NCBI GenBank assembly: GCA_008921705.1
Contig: VFFE01007488.1
Coordinates: 1,426,970 to 1,490,969 of the forward strand
DNA from: Burhinus oedicnemus
Taxonomy: Eukaryota > Chordata > Aves > Charadriiformes > Burhinidae
DNA length: 64,000 nt
Reading direction: 5' to 3'
In this document: positions 20,701-33,222 of the stretch, in pieces
Position numbering within the stretch: position 1 is the first letter of the stretch
How the letters are laid out: every line of letters starts with the position of its first letter
Notes under the pieces: model-generated
The model's database searches: none
Seen by the model: only the letters and a program-made list of their open reading frames with translations
What the model was told of the DNA's origin: nothing
Made by a program: the position numbers and the translations under genes

Positions 20701-23099
20701 GGGCTTTAGGCACTGCGTAGACACGAGCATTACATGACAACAGCAGACACATCTATCTAACACTGGACCCGAACAGGTTAGTCCACATGCGACAGGATGG
20801 ACTCAGACAGAGCTATGATTCCATGGCCAGCAGCAAGAGAGCTGAACTGCTCCCCAGATGTTGTGGTCTGAGGCATTTAGGGAGCGGTTGCACCCTGCTC
20901 TGGATTCTGTGACTGGCTCCTAGAAAGCCAGCACAGCAATGCCTGTCTTTCTAAGGGAAATAAGTGCAAAAGAGCATCTTTGCATTTTATTCCAAGTGAC
21001 CAGAGAAAAGAGACAGTTAATTTACTGTCCATCATTTTTTTTTTTTTTATTTCTCTGAGACTGACATAACATTCTTAGAAACTGGCTGGGCAAAGAAACA
21101 CCACTGAAAATTAAAATTTGATGAAGTGTGAGAAAGGGAGAAATTCTGTTCCTAGATATTTGCAAAAAGCTCTGCCTCTTCCTATTTCCATTACATCCCG
21201 ACATTTCTCTCTAAAGCTACAGGCAAGCTCTGTAGAAGGACTCACTAGTCATGATACTTTGTGTGTCACACCTACCTGGTAGATACCCTGCTGCCATGGG
21301 GAATGCAGAGATCTGCCGTGGGCTTCCGGTTTTGCTCATGTGCTTGAAGATAGAGGTCCACCAAGGAGAACAGTTCAGGAGATAGCTCTGGCACCAATCC
21401 CATGACATCCTAGGGGCGACTGGACAGGAACTTTCCTTTTAAATGCAGCAGGAAGCTGAGTGTCTCCATATGATATTAACAGGGACCAGAGCCCTTTGCA
21501 GATCTAAGTTAGTATAGCTTAGTTAATTTTAGTGTTGCTACCATGATTTTCAGCAGCAATTTTAGTCCTGAAAAGTATTTTCTTGTATTTGGCTCAAGGC
21601 TAAAATATAATATTCTTTGTGGCTCAGATCATACCTTGAAGAAATATGAAGGAAATAAAGAGGAAAGGCTGGGTTGTAGGATTCTACAAAGGATAAATCT
21701 GCACCCAACAAAAAAATGAAAGCACAGGAGTCCACAATAAAGCAAACACCTGCATAAGAAAAGTGTGCTGAAGAAGGATGTATTAAACAGCATCAAGTAC
21801 ATCACTGAAGCCCAAAAAGAGAAGAAGCAAAAACCTCAGCCCTAACTGGCAGCAAATAAAAGGTTGTTAACCACATGGAGATCTGTCTTTGGGCACTGCC
21901 AAATTGAAAACTGAATGGAACACAATTTTGAAGAATATAACTGGAGAGATGATTAGAGGCATGGGGGAAGCTTTTTCAAGGACTTACTAAGGAAATGGGA
22001 TTGTAATTAGAAAAGGAAATGGAATCAAGAGAAGATTTCTAAAAGGTGAACAGAAAAGGCTTTTGTAAATAGTAAAAACACATGTTAAGAAGCCAAATTG
22101 ACAACACAATGTTGGTGTGAGTTCACTCATAATTTTTAGCCTGAAAATGATAGAGAAGTGCATTTTAAATCTAATTACTTGAAAATTTGTTTCCCTTTTA
22201 CAGCTCTCAGAAATGCCATGTAAGATTCTATGCTTGCCATGAGAAAATGGAAATGATATCTCAGCCCTGGAGTGGCCTGATCCAGCCCACATTGCAGATG
22301 TGCTTAGTTCCACGTATGCATTTCCCCACTGATTTCAGTTATTTGAATATGAACACTGGTGAGACTGGAACACTGAGCGAGCACTGAGCTTTCTTTTAAG
22401 TCCAGGTTTCTCCCATAAAGACAATTTAAAGAGAAGAAAACATATCTGAGACTCTGATGGATATATTTGTAATTAAATATTATGTACATAGTTCCTTAGA
22501 CAACAGCCATCCGGAACACCAGCTGGCCCTGAAGGCCTAAATGGAGAGGTAATGAAGAGAGGTGGGGGAAAACCACAGCTCCTGAGCAGTTCACGAGCTG
22601 GTCCTGCAGGAGGACTTCATCACATGGGTAGCACAGGGCCTCTCCTCCCTGGAACTTCCCAGCTGAAGAGGAAAGCAGACCACAGGAGACACTGAGGCTG
22701 AAATCCCCACTGTCATTTGCAGTGCAACAGAGACCCCAGCCAGCCCTGTCCAGTGTGGGCCTTGAGTTGTTCCACCAGTTTCTTCTAGTCTGTCGTGAAG
22801 ACCAGCAGCTTGGGGAATCAAAAGCTGACCCTCACATTTGTCTGGGTACCAGCCAGAAAAAAAAGCAAATGGGTTTCCATGACTCTGCTGTGGTGAATTT
22901 CACTTCTAAAAAGTGGCTTTAGTGGTCCACAGAGTCTGTGTGGAGTGCCTGCTCTGGAGCAAAAGCCAGCTTCAGGGATCTGCAATCTGGAGAATTATGG
23001 ACTTTACCCCTTGAGAAGCCAGAGTGACTGTAGTCCATGTTCTTGTGAAGACTGGGACCAGTACTGGTCATGAGAGTGCTATAGGGACAAAAAGCAAGA
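17764..23099. other. Non-coding stretch after the gypsy relic
   Basis: About 5.3 kb. A 3' LTR of the relic would be expected within the first 1-2 kb, but I cannot see paired LTR ends or a polypurine tract. Frames of up to 108 codons (21987-22313 minus) have no recognisable domain. A T14 run lies at 21035-21048, next to a small inverted repeat (GACAGT/ACTGTC near 21012-21029). Confidence 0.6.
21035..21048 (+). repeat. Poly(T) run, 14 bases
   Basis: Uninterrupted T14 on the plus strand. No retrotransposed sequence is recognised beside it. Confidence 0.9.
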
Positions 23100-23115
23100 G
23101 GTAAAGGCAGGCAAG

Positions 23116-25089
23116 CGTCACTTTCTCCAAGCTCAGGATTGGTGCATCCCTAAGAGCAAGAAATCAGGCAAGGGAAGCCTGAGACCTGCATGGTTGAGCA
23201 GGGAGCTTCTGAAGAAGCTCAAGTGGAAGAAGGAAGTTTACACTATGTGGAAGAAGGGACTGACCACTTGGGAAGATTACAAGAATGCTGTCAGAGTATG
23301 CAGGGATGAAACGAGGAAAGCCAAAACCTCCTTGGAATTAAATCTGGCAGGGGATGTCAAGGTCAACAGGAAGGGTTTCTTCAAGTACATCAGAGGCAAA
23401 AGGAAAACTAGAGAAAATGTGGACTTGCTGTTGAATGAGATAGGGGCCCTGGTGACAGATGATGCAGAGAAGGCAGAATTACTGAATGCCTTCTTTGCTT
23501 CAGTCTTTACTGCTCAGGCCAGCCCTCAGGAGTCCCAGACTTTACAGGTAACAGAGAAAGTCTGGAGGAAGGAGAACTTTCTCTTGGTTGAGGAGGATCA
23601 AGTTAGAGACCAGTTAAGTAAACTGGATAGCCACAAGTCCATGGGTCCTGATGGGATGCACCTGCGAGTGCTGAGGGATCTGGCAGAAGTCATTGCTGGG
23701 CCGCTCTCCATCATCTTTGGAAGGTCCTGGAGAACAGGCAAGGTGTCTGAAGACTGGAGGAAAGCCAATGTCACTCCAGTCTTCAAAAAGGGCAAGAAGG
23801 AAGACCCGCGAAACTACAGGCCAGTCAGCCTCACCTCCATCCCTGGAAAGATGATGGAACAGCTCATTCTGGGTGTCATCTCAAAGCATCTGGAGGAAAA
23901 GAAGGTTATCAGAAGTAGCTAACATGGATTCACCAAGGGGAAGTCATGTCTGACTAATCTGATAGCCTTCTACGATGGCGTGACTGGACAGATAGATGAG
24001 GGGAGGGCAGTGGATGTTGCCTGCCTTGACTTCAGCAAGGCTTTTGACACTGTCTCCCACAGCATCCTCATAGGCAAGATTAGGAAGTGTGGGTTGGATG
24101 AATGGACAGTGGGGTGGATTGAAAACTGGCTGGCAGATAGAGCTCAGAGGGTTGTGATTAGTGGCACAGAGTCTAGTTGGAGGTCTGTGACAGGTGGTGT
24201 TCCCCAGGGGTCAGGACTGGGTCCAGTCCTGTTCAACATATTCATCAATGACCCCGATGAAGGGGTAGAGTGTACCATCAGCAAGTTTGCTGATGACACA
24301 AAACTGGGAGGGGTGGCTGACACACCAGAAGGCTGTGCTGCCATTTGGTGTGACCTGGACAGGCTGGAGAGTTGGGCAGAGGGAAACCTCATGAAGTTCA
24401 ACAAGGGCAAGTGTAAGGTACTGCACCTGAGGAGGAATAACCCCATGCACCAGTACAGGTTAGGGGTTGACCTGCTGGAAAGCAGCTCTGAGGAAAGGGA
24501 CCTGGGAGTCCTGATGGACAACAGGATGACCATGAGCCAGCAATGTGCCCTTGTGGCCAAGAAGGCCAATGGCATCCTGGGGTGCATCAAGAGGTGTGTG
24601 GCAAGCAAGTTGTGGGAGGTTATCCTCCCCTTTTACTCTGCCCTGGTGAGGCCACATCTGGAGTACTGTGTCCAGTTCTGGGTTCCCCAGTTCAAGAAGG
24701 ACAGGGAGCTGCTGGAGAGGGTACAGCAGAGGGCTACAAAGATGATTAGGGGACTGGAACATCTTTCTTATGAGGAAAGGCTGATGGACTTGGGTCCTTT
24801 TAATTTGGAGAGTAGAAGGCTCAGAGGGAATCTCATCAACGCCTATAAATACTTAAAGGGAGGGTGCCAGGACGATGGCACCAGTCTTTTTTCAGTGATG
24901 CCCAGTTATAGAACAAAAGGTATCGGACACAAATTTGAACACAGGAATTTCCATCTAAACATGAGGAGGAACTTCTTTCCTTTGAGAGTGGCAGAGCACT
25001 GGAACAGGCTGCCCAGAGAGGTGGTGGAGTCTCCAACTCTGGACACATTTAAAACCCACCTGGATGCCATCCTGTGCAACCTGCTCTAG
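23116..25089 (+). pseudogene. CR1 ORF2 (reverse transcriptase) remnant with one internal stop
   Basis: The C-terminal two-thirds of the CR1 ORF2 protein, which in an active element copies its own RNA at a nicked chromosomal site. One reading frame of about 658 codons is broken only by TAA at 23920-23922, where the family has a Gln codon. Both halves are in the same frame. Landmarks in order: the linker 'QAQDWCIPKSKKSGKG'; the RT fingers 'KSMGPDGMHLRVL' and 'NYRPVSLTSIPGK'; after the stop, '[14 protein letters not shown]'; motif A '[11 protein letters not shown]'; motif B '[19 protein letters not shown]'; catalytic motif C 'FADDTKLGG'; then the conserved C-terminus '[11 protein letters not shown]' and '[15 protein letters not shown]'. 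The endonuclease is missing, so this copy is non-autonomous. Confidence 0.95.
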
Positions 25090-25154
25090 GTGACCCTGCT
25101 CTGGCAGGGGGCCTTGGACTAGATGATCTCCAGAGGTCCCTTCCAACCCCTCTG

Positions 25155-25171
25155 ATTCTGTGATTCTGTGA
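25155..25171 (+). repeat. CR1 terminal octamer repeat (ATTCTGTG)2
   Basis: Two tandem ATTCTGTG units end the CR1 copy. These octamers are the family's 3' signature and are used in target-primed reverse transcription. Confidence 0.95.
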
Positions 25172-25554
25172 AACCCTGTTGATAAAATCCCAAGAGCATC
25201 TCCAGTTCATACTTAGTGAACTCCCATGGCCTTATCCCAAACTTGACTCTTCACTTAATGCTGGTGCAACATTTCTTATCAGAGAGCAAATCAGTATTAT
25301 TCACCCAGGTACATCTTGCAGAATCCTTTCCCCCAGGCAGATGTAGAAACCTGTTGTTTCATTGCACAATGAAAAGGTGGCAGGAGAGGGGATTTTATGC
25401 TTTCTGGCTTCAGCTGACATGTCTCCATATCAGCTCACTGCAGATTACTAAGGTACACTTGGGACAAATTAAGCGACTGAAGTGAAGTGTGTAAATCCAT
25501 CCACACATTGTCTTGTGGGGTGTATTTGCAGAGAATATGATTATTGTTTGAGTT

Positions 25555-25569
25555 AAAAAAAAAAAAAAA
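25555..25569 (+). repeat. Poly(A) run, 15 bases
   Basis: Uninterrupted A15. It lies about 380 bases after the CR1, which does not end in poly(A), so the two are not linked. Confidence 0.9.
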
Positions 25570-27245
25570 GTGCTTTTGTATTTGCTGTGTCCTGCCTTTG
25601 GGGTGGGAAAAACTTCATAATCCAGTGAGTTGAACACAAGAGCAAACGTCGAGAGGTTTAGGATCTACATGGCCTTACCAGTGGCTTTTCTCGGGCATGT
25701 CTGGCCATGAACGCTGCCCTTGGCTAGTGGTATCAGAGCAGCTCTGAACAGGCTGCGTGTCTACATCATCTAATGCTGTACCTCGCAGAGATACTAATTG
25801 GGTCCTGGAAGCAATATAGGTATGGCAGCATGTTGCTGTGTCAAGCTAATTAGTGGTGCTTCTAACGAGCACAAGTGCAGTAGCAGGTTGACATGGCTCT
25901 GGTGCTTCCTGTTCAGAGCTAGCCTGGCTGCCTCTGCCCAGAGCTCTGCACAACAGCATAGCTGTCACCTTTCTCACACTGGGAAGCACCGTTAACCTCT
26001 CTGGGCAAAACTTAGGTGGATTTGAAGTGAGTGGAAGATTTTGTTACATGCATATATGCAATGCCTTAGATACTCCATCTGTGAAGTTGGGCATAATGAA
26101 ATGCATCTGCTTTTGCAAATCACTGAAAATCTACAAATGAAAAGTCCTGCATGATGTCAGGGTTAGGATATCTTTTAATTCTTATTTTTTATTATAAATC
26201 TTTTCTTTTCTACACAACATATGTGCTGAGACAGAGGTCATGAATTTCAACCTGCCAAAAAAAAATAAAGACACAAGGTAGAAAAATGTCGGAAGAAGTA
26301 AAAAGCCACTGAGCACTGAACAAAATACGAGCTGAGTTTGTATTATTTATACAGTTTTGTATTCTGCCTACTGCTGAGCACAAGAAAGTTGAATATTCCC
26401 TGTGCTTTAGAACAGGGAGAAAGTAACACCAGAAACTGAAGCAGGATGGATGGAAGTGCAGGTGGGAGAATAATTTATAATGGATAATTTATTCAACAAA
26501 TTTTTCCTCTTATCTCTTCACAAATTATTCTAAAACAGATTGCTGTTTTCTCAAATTCACTTGTTATGTGAAATTATTTACTGAACAATTCTTTTAAGTT
26601 GTTTGTGAATTTAAATTGTAGAAAGTTGGTATGCTTTTGATTTGACAAAAAAGCTCCACAGAGCACGCTTTGGTGAGCTGACTGGAGGGATGCTGCCTTC
26701 CCTGGTCCCCATCTGCCTCCACAGAGGTCCATGAAGGTTTGGGTCCGTCTTCAGTGGGGCAGCTTCCCAGAAAAGAGCTGAATCAGCATTTTTGGCACCA
26801 AGTCCAAATTCCTGACCGTGTTGTTTCTTAATGTTCTGCTGACCCAGGGGGAAAAATGCTCTTTTAACCTTTCACGGGAGTGACCCAGAAAGCCTCCTGC
26901 CTGAAAGATTGTTTATTTTTCCAGCCATTTAATGTGTTCTGACAGAAGCGTAACCTCCCTTTCCCCAGCCTGTACCTTCCCAAAGTCCTTCAGCCTTTGC
27001 AGCCACAGCCACACCACCCCTGGTCACTCTGGTCTCCCTCATCGACCCTTTACCCTTACCGTGAATAATTGTTTGGGGAGGTTTCTGAGACACTTGACGA
27101 CCAGATACTGGTTTGAGTTGGATGCCGGTCTGATGATCCTGGAGAAAGGATTTGAATAAAATGGTTTTCCTCCTAGTCAACTAAACTAAAGTTGTTCCTT
27201 CCCTTATGGTACAATATGAGGAGAAGATGCTGTAGCGGAGGCACT

Positions 27246-27261
27246 AGCCATGTGGCTAGCC
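27246..27261. repeat. Short hairpin next to an E-box
   Basis: CTAGCCA and TGGCTAG are exact reverse complements around a TG spacer (positions approximate to within a base or two). CACGTG (E-box) follows within about 5 bases. Small enough to be chance. Confidence 0.6.
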
Positions 27262-27838
27262 CACGTGCCAGGTGGCTATTTTGTCACCGCGCCATCAGCA
27301 CTTGTGTCCCCTTCCTCTAAAAACAACAACAGTTGTGCCTGTGCTGGCGTGAGGGCAAACTCGATTTTCAGCAGTTGCAGGGAGAGGTAGAAAGGTTTCC
27401 CTGCGTATGCACGATTAACGATCCGTCTGCAGAACGTGCCAGTTGCTTTCCTTCGCGTGGGATGGTAAGAGATCAATTAGAGCAAGAAAGTTCACAGCCC
27501 ACTTAAGAAGCAATATTCCCCTTTTATCTCATCTCCTTCTCAGGTTTCTATCCTTTTACAGCTGTGTGGCTGGTGTGCTAAATGCTAATGTGAAAGTACT
27601 TTATCCAGTGCCAAGCAGACATTCTTGTGGAAATGAATTCTCCCTTCTCACTTTCGTCTGCTGCTTTCTCACCTCCCTACCCGGTTGATCAGATCGTCCC
27701 TTGGTATTTAGGGACAATCCTTGAGGTACTTGGCCCGCCGCCCATGCCTGCATGCAGCCTGATGCTTTATCTGCTTAGTTCAGAGCAGGTTTGCTGCAGT
27801 CCCTTTATTTTTCCAGGCAGGCAAGGAATTAAATTGTC

Positions 27839-27853
27839 TTTTTTTTTTTTTTT
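27839..27853 (+). repeat. Poly(T) run, 15 bases
   Basis: Uninterrupted T15, with no recognised element beside it. Confidence 0.9.
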
Positions 27854-30800
27854 GATCACAAAAAGAGGTAAAAGTGCTCAGTATTTGATGAGCAGCTAAA
27901 ATGACTGAATAGACTTTGCCGGACAAAGTATTCAGCAGTTTTTTGTTGTTTGTTTGTTTGAGGTTTTTTCCCTTCCTTTCAGTCATTCACATTTGTTTCC
28001 GATTTTCCTCTACCCTTTTAAACTAGCTCTTCTGGGTGATTATTGGTCTAATTGTATCTAGTCTATTTAGGTTCTTATATTAAGCTCATCACTGTGGTGT
28101 CTGAACATCAGATCAATGCCGTGTAATTACAGTCACACAGAGCACAATCAACAATTATCAGTGATCGCTTTTCAGATCTTGCAACAAAGAAACGCTATCT
28201 GAGACATTGCTGCAGAATTTCAGATTTCCAAATATTTGCACTTCTAATTAAGCAGATGGAAGACCTGCTGGTAATGAGAAAGCAGGTCTCAGAACTTCCT
28301 CCATAGCTAATTTCTGCCCAGACCAAAATAAATTATGCTGCAACAATTCTTTTCCAAGGTAAATAACACAACACACCACTTGGCAAAGCGCCTCACAACA
28401 ACAAAAAAACCCAGAGAAGTGTTTAAAGGTATTGCACTCAGTGGGAGATTTTCACACCACAGTAATAAATGCAGCACAGCAAAAACCTACAGCTAGCAGA
28501 AGGGAATGCCTTCTTATCTAACTGCTCTGGAGGATATTTGCTGATCAATCCTATGAAAGGATGATATGCTTCTGTGTGTGTCCAGGGGATGAAATAACAA
28601 GCCTGAAGGCAATAATGCTCTCATATCATGTTTGAGAATTTTACAAATACAGCATGAGGCTCTGTGACTCAGTCTGAATGGAATTTTTCTTAGCACATGA
28701 ATTTTACATGATATTTCGATACTAGCTGTTTTGGGCAGTTTTCCGAACACAGTGCGATGTTAGTTTTTAGGTGCTTTTTTAGCATATTGGTAAATACCGT
28801 GACATATTTTGTGAAATGTGTGAGGAAGGCTAGCAAACCTGAAAATTTGAAAATTACAAGGATATTTGATTTGTCTCTTTTTTACTTTTTCAAACTTTCT
28901 GATGCTTTTTTTCCTTGCAAGGAAGAAATCAAAAACATCACAGAAAAAAAGAGTTCAGTGCAGTCTTTGCATGCATTTTGTTTCTTCTTCTTTTTTTTTT
29001 TTCTCATGGTCTCTCCCTAGTCTTTAAATTCTGCCGCTGGTTAAATAAGTATCCTCATGTTCCAGATTAATTAAAAAAAGAATTCAAATAGATAGGTAGC
29101 TTTTTTGCTTTTTAACAACAACAAAAATCTATTTCTTTTTGTTGTTTCCAAATCTCTAAAAGCAACAATTCTTGTAATTATCAAATTTCCATATAGAAAA
29201 CTGGTATGCATGTGGGGGTGTAATAGCACAATCTGATATTCTTGTAACACCAGTTTTCTAAAAATAGGGAAATCTGTTATTTATCATTGGAACTATTCAT
29301 TAAAATAAAAAAAAAATATATACAGTATGGGCATCTGTTCCTAGATCTTTAGTTGACTGACAGTTTTTAATCCATTTAGCTAGTGTTAAGTGGAACTTGC
29401 TGGAATCTCAGCCTTTTCAAAAGGTCTTCTCAACTTAGTCCTTATGTGTTCTTATGCCCTTTCTCATGATCTTTGGAAATGTATTTGTTTTTTAAAGTTT
29501 GACTCCTGGAGTCAGGTGAGTTCATGGAAATTGCAGCGTTTATTAAGAAAAGAAAGGTTTTCATTGTACGGAAGAAAGCTGAAAATGAGATTCTCTTAGG
29601 GTTCAAAAGGAGTGTAAGCAGAATAAAAATTGTTGGGGTTTTTTTTGAAAGACATAATTTTTAAGCTATTCTTATGACTTTAGGGAGTCTGGCCAAAGGT
29701 TTTTGAATATTTGGGTTCTGTACCAATTTTAATAATTTGCTATTTTTTATATCTGTAGCTGTTGAACTCTTACTAACCTATGCTGTAACATTACATGTTA
29801 TTAGCTCTTTATAACAGGGGCTCCAGCATGTTTACCACATTGGTATTTTACGCATAAAGCATCCACTCATAGCAATGAAGGTGCATAAGGTCAATGTGCG
29901 TAGAACACCTATGTGTTTGCATTTGTGTTTTACCTCCACATTTTAAATCCTCATATTAATATTGTGTCTGCGATTTTCATTGCTGCTGCCTCAAAAGAAT
30001 AGCCAACATCTCACCAGTGGAGCAGCACTTATGTGGCAGCCAAATCCAGGTGAAAACTGGCAAAATGTTATAGAACATTTTTATACCCTGCAATTATTTG
30101 TTACCTCTTGATACTTTTAAGGCTTCCACCCTACATTTGTCCTTTTAGTTTCTTCAGTGAAGGTTTTTAAAACTGCCTGGACTAATGCTGGTTTTCACTG
30201 GCGTGAATTTGCAGACAGATTGGGAGAGAATTTGTCCCTCTGCCTCTCTCCTGCTGATTTACGTGGATGGGGGTTTGATCACTTTCTGTTGTCAGCATTT
30301 GTTTTCTTTTCTACTTGAGGCATATCTTATGTGTAGAGTAATAAATAACATAATTCCAGCTCTTATGGCTTCAGATGGCACAGTGCCCTCTGCTCGAACT
30401 CATTGGAGAGGGAAATACTCCAGCTTACCGTTAGAGTTTCATTTGCAAGCTTTACTTTACCTTAGCCTTATTTTAAAAATTTCAAAGATTTGCCTCCACA
30501 AATCAGGTTAAACTGTACATTACAAGGGAACTGCTTGACCTTGAAGTAATCCTTTTTGAGGCAGAGGTGACGAAGGGTTTGGCAGGCGGGATTTATTGAG
30601 CTCTGAGGAATGCAGAGGGAGCACATGAACATAAATATACAGAGAAACAGGAGCGGGAATCGCAGATGGATCTGGCAGATAAGACTGGGGCCTGTATCTC
30701 TAAGTAGGTCAAATGTGTGATGGTATCATCTCCAATGGAAATACAATTCAAAATCTTGTTTGGATGGTATATGATGCCAGACAAGCTTCACTGGACAGAT

Positions 30801-32617
30801 AAAACATTATCACCATTATTCTGGTAAGACTGCAGAGTAAGTAGGATACTCAACGTATATTATAGGTTTGAGAGGTTTGGGGCAAAATGTGTAAGGTAAC
30901 TGGAAATATTGCACAGAAAACACTGTTACTCAACAGTGCCAAAGCTGTGGGGGGCTGTGGGATAAAGGACTTGAAGGGCTGCTCACTGAGGCTGGTGGCA
31001 GGGTTACGTGCCCACTTAAGAATATGTGGATGTGACACATCTGGGATGACTACCCTGGCCCTTGTTCCTCAAAGCATGAGGAAGAAAAGAGAAGCAGAAA
31101 AGGTTGGATGTTGTTAGCTGGTAGTCTACCCCCAAGGAAAAGAAGTATGGGTCACAGTGGCCTACATTTGTAAAAAAAAGGTGGGAGTCTCTTTCTGAAG
31201 GGTGCGTGGGAGGTGTGCTTGCGTGCACGTTTAGGAAAATAACCTGTGTTTGCTGGATATGATTTTCCAGTGCATTCCCTGGACTGATTATCTGGCATTA
31301 GTGTAATCAATTCTTTCAGTGCTCTAGCACTTCTCTTGCAAGGATGCATGCAGTGAAAGTCAGAATGCTTTATTTTTTCCAGTAAGCCCTTGCTTTTTAA
31401 TAAGTTCTTGCCAGGTAGAAATCCCAAACAAGCCCTCCCCATTTCCATCCTGATTCTGCCCCTATGTGTTGGCAGCCCACCTCTGCCTTTTGCAACTCTC
31501 TGATCCCTCTTCGGTCTACAGCTCAGTCATCCTTCTTTCAAGGTCTTCAGGGCTTCAGCTGGCCCAGAGAGAAAGGGGAACAAAAAAGCATGCTGAAAAC
31601 ATTGAAAGAGAGGACTAGAGGAGAGAAATGAAAGGAGATGAGTAGGCGTGGGAAGAAGAGACAGAACAAGTACAGCTGAAGAGTCAGAACAGACTACATA
31701 TTTATTTCCTTTAAAAAGGTAAGTGGTTATGTTTTGAAAAGCTCCTGCTGTTGTTCTTTCCAGCAGTAAAGCCTTTCATTTCAGATTTTTTCATTCTCCT
31801 GCCTCTTTTTTCCTTTCTTTCACTCTCTGTATTAAAGGTTTAGGATGTGACCTTTCAGAACATGGTTGTTGGGTTTTGGGGCCCTTGGATGATAGTGACT
31901 TATTATGTACATATTTGCATAATGAGTTAATTAGGCATAATATGTGGTTAAAATTAACTACGCTGCACTCTTTTTATAGAAAGTCAGCACAGTTTTCTGC
32001 CAAAGTGTCTCCTTAGACACTCTCTCGGGGGCCTGTTAGGATTCCCTGCCCACTTTCAGATGTCACTAACTTCTGGTGATTAATTTGTGAGCTCTGATAC
32101 ATTTTATATGCAATTTATACATATAAAACATCCTTTCTCTGGAATCTTAGGATTATGTAACAATCTCACTTTATATTTATTAAAAGAGGGGAAAAGAGAA
32201 ATTCAAGACCCCATGATTATAATGAAGAATTTGATAATGTAATCAAAATCCATCCAACATGTACAGAAATAAAAAAAAGAAAAATAAAAAGAAAATCTAC
32301 CTTTGTTATTAATGGTGCACTGCACATAATGTCTTCTGTTCAATTCCCGTGACAGCCGTGTTTCCTGTCCTTCCCATTTGGAAATGTAGTGCCACTGTGA
32401 GTGATATTCAAGCTCATGAAATCGTTTCTTACATCTATGTCCAGTCTATAATGTCTATCAGCCTGTGTAACATTTTTCAGTGTGGACCTGTGGTCCTCAG
32501 GGTGCTCCATGTTGACATTCTTAGCTCTCCCCAAATATGGTGAGGTTGATTTCTGATATTGTGTTCATTGGGTAAGACAGGATGCAACTGATTGCCTAAT
32601 CTTTAGTACTATCTCTG

Positions 32618-32705
32618 CCCTTCAAAGTTGGCCCTGCTTTGAGCAGAAGGCTGGGCCACAGACCTCTGGAGGTCCCTTCACACCTCAATTATTCTATAAA
32701 TCTCT
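32618..32705 (+). repeat. Short CR1 3' end
   Basis: 'TTCAAAGTTGGCCCTGCTTT', then 'GAGCAGAAGGCTGGGCCACAG', 'GAGGTCCCTTC' and a decayed 'CAATTATTCTATAAATC' tail. This is the CR1 3' UTR with its usual 'GAGCAGGAGGTTGGACCAGA' and 'AGGTCCCTTCCAACC' blocks. Only the last 90 bases of the element were inserted or survive. Confidence 0.87.
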
Positions 32706-33159
32706 GGTGATTTGTCCTGTGGTGTGACAGTGAGTATTGATGCTCCGACCACTTCAGCAATGGTTGATAGGAAGTAGGCAGCAGACCTAGCTTCTCTGAA
32801 CCAGAGCTAAAGCTCCTATATCAAAATTCCTTGTTTCTCTGAAGCGCAGCAGTCTTTTTTTACCTTGGAGGACAACCTAGAACTGCAGATTTTGCTGCCT
32901 TTTCAAATGTGCAGGCATACTCCATGTTTCTGATAATATTATGCAGACATGTTCCAACATCTCTCTCATGGCGTTGCATTTCCAGTGGTCTGTGAGACAT
33001 GACTTTACACTACATGCACCTGCTATTATATTGCTTGCTCCAGGTGACGTAAGGAGAGCTGTGAGTAAGAGGAAATAACTTCAGTTGTGTGTCCCTTCTT
33101 CTTCCTGATCATACACCTTGCTAATTTCCTGCCAGCCCTTTCTCCCGCAGGCATGTAAA
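32706..33159. other. Unique non-coding spacer between two CR1 fragments
   Basis: I see no gene or repeat here. Confidence 0.6.
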
Positions 33160-33222
33160 GCTCCTCTTGAAAGCACTGGCCACTGCCCAAGACAGGATGC
33201 TAGACTAGATGGAGTGACAGCC
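33160..33222 (+). repeat. Ancient CR1-like 3' end
   Basis: 'CACTGGCCACTGCCCAAGAC', then 'AGGATGCTAGACTAGATGGA', parallels the 3' end of an old reptile- and turtle-type CR1 family that reads 'ACTGGCCACTGTCGGAGACAGGATACTGGGCTAGATGGACC'. Its wording differs from the other CR1 copies in this window, which points to an older family that was active before birds split from other reptiles. Confidence 0.65.

Larger units (their letters stand above)
23100..25171 (+). mobile_element. CR1 LINE, 5'-truncated, about 2.07 kb
   Basis: A CR1 non-LTR retrotransposon copy spanning the end of the endonuclease-RT linker, the reverse transcriptase, the C-terminal domain and the 3' UTR. The 3' end is intact: 'TTGGACTAGATGATCTCCAG' near 25116, then 'AGGTCCCTTCCAACCCC' and two ATTCTGTG octamers (25155-25170). 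CR1 normally ends in such octamers without poly(A). The 5' edge is uncertain; CR1 similarity is clear from about 23116 ('HFLQAQDWCIP') and may extend somewhat further left. Compared with the other CR1 copies here it is little damaged, suggesting a younger insertion. Confidence 0.96.
25172..32617. other. Unique non-coding stretch, no gene seen
   Basis: About 7.4 kb with no recognised gene or mobile element. Frames of up to 108 codons show no domain. A15 lies at 25555-25569, T15 at 27839-27853, T12 at 28991-29002. A short palindromic segment is at 27246-27261. AT-rich patches with many homeodomain-like motifs are at 28080-28290 and 31895-31985. Confidence 0.65.
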
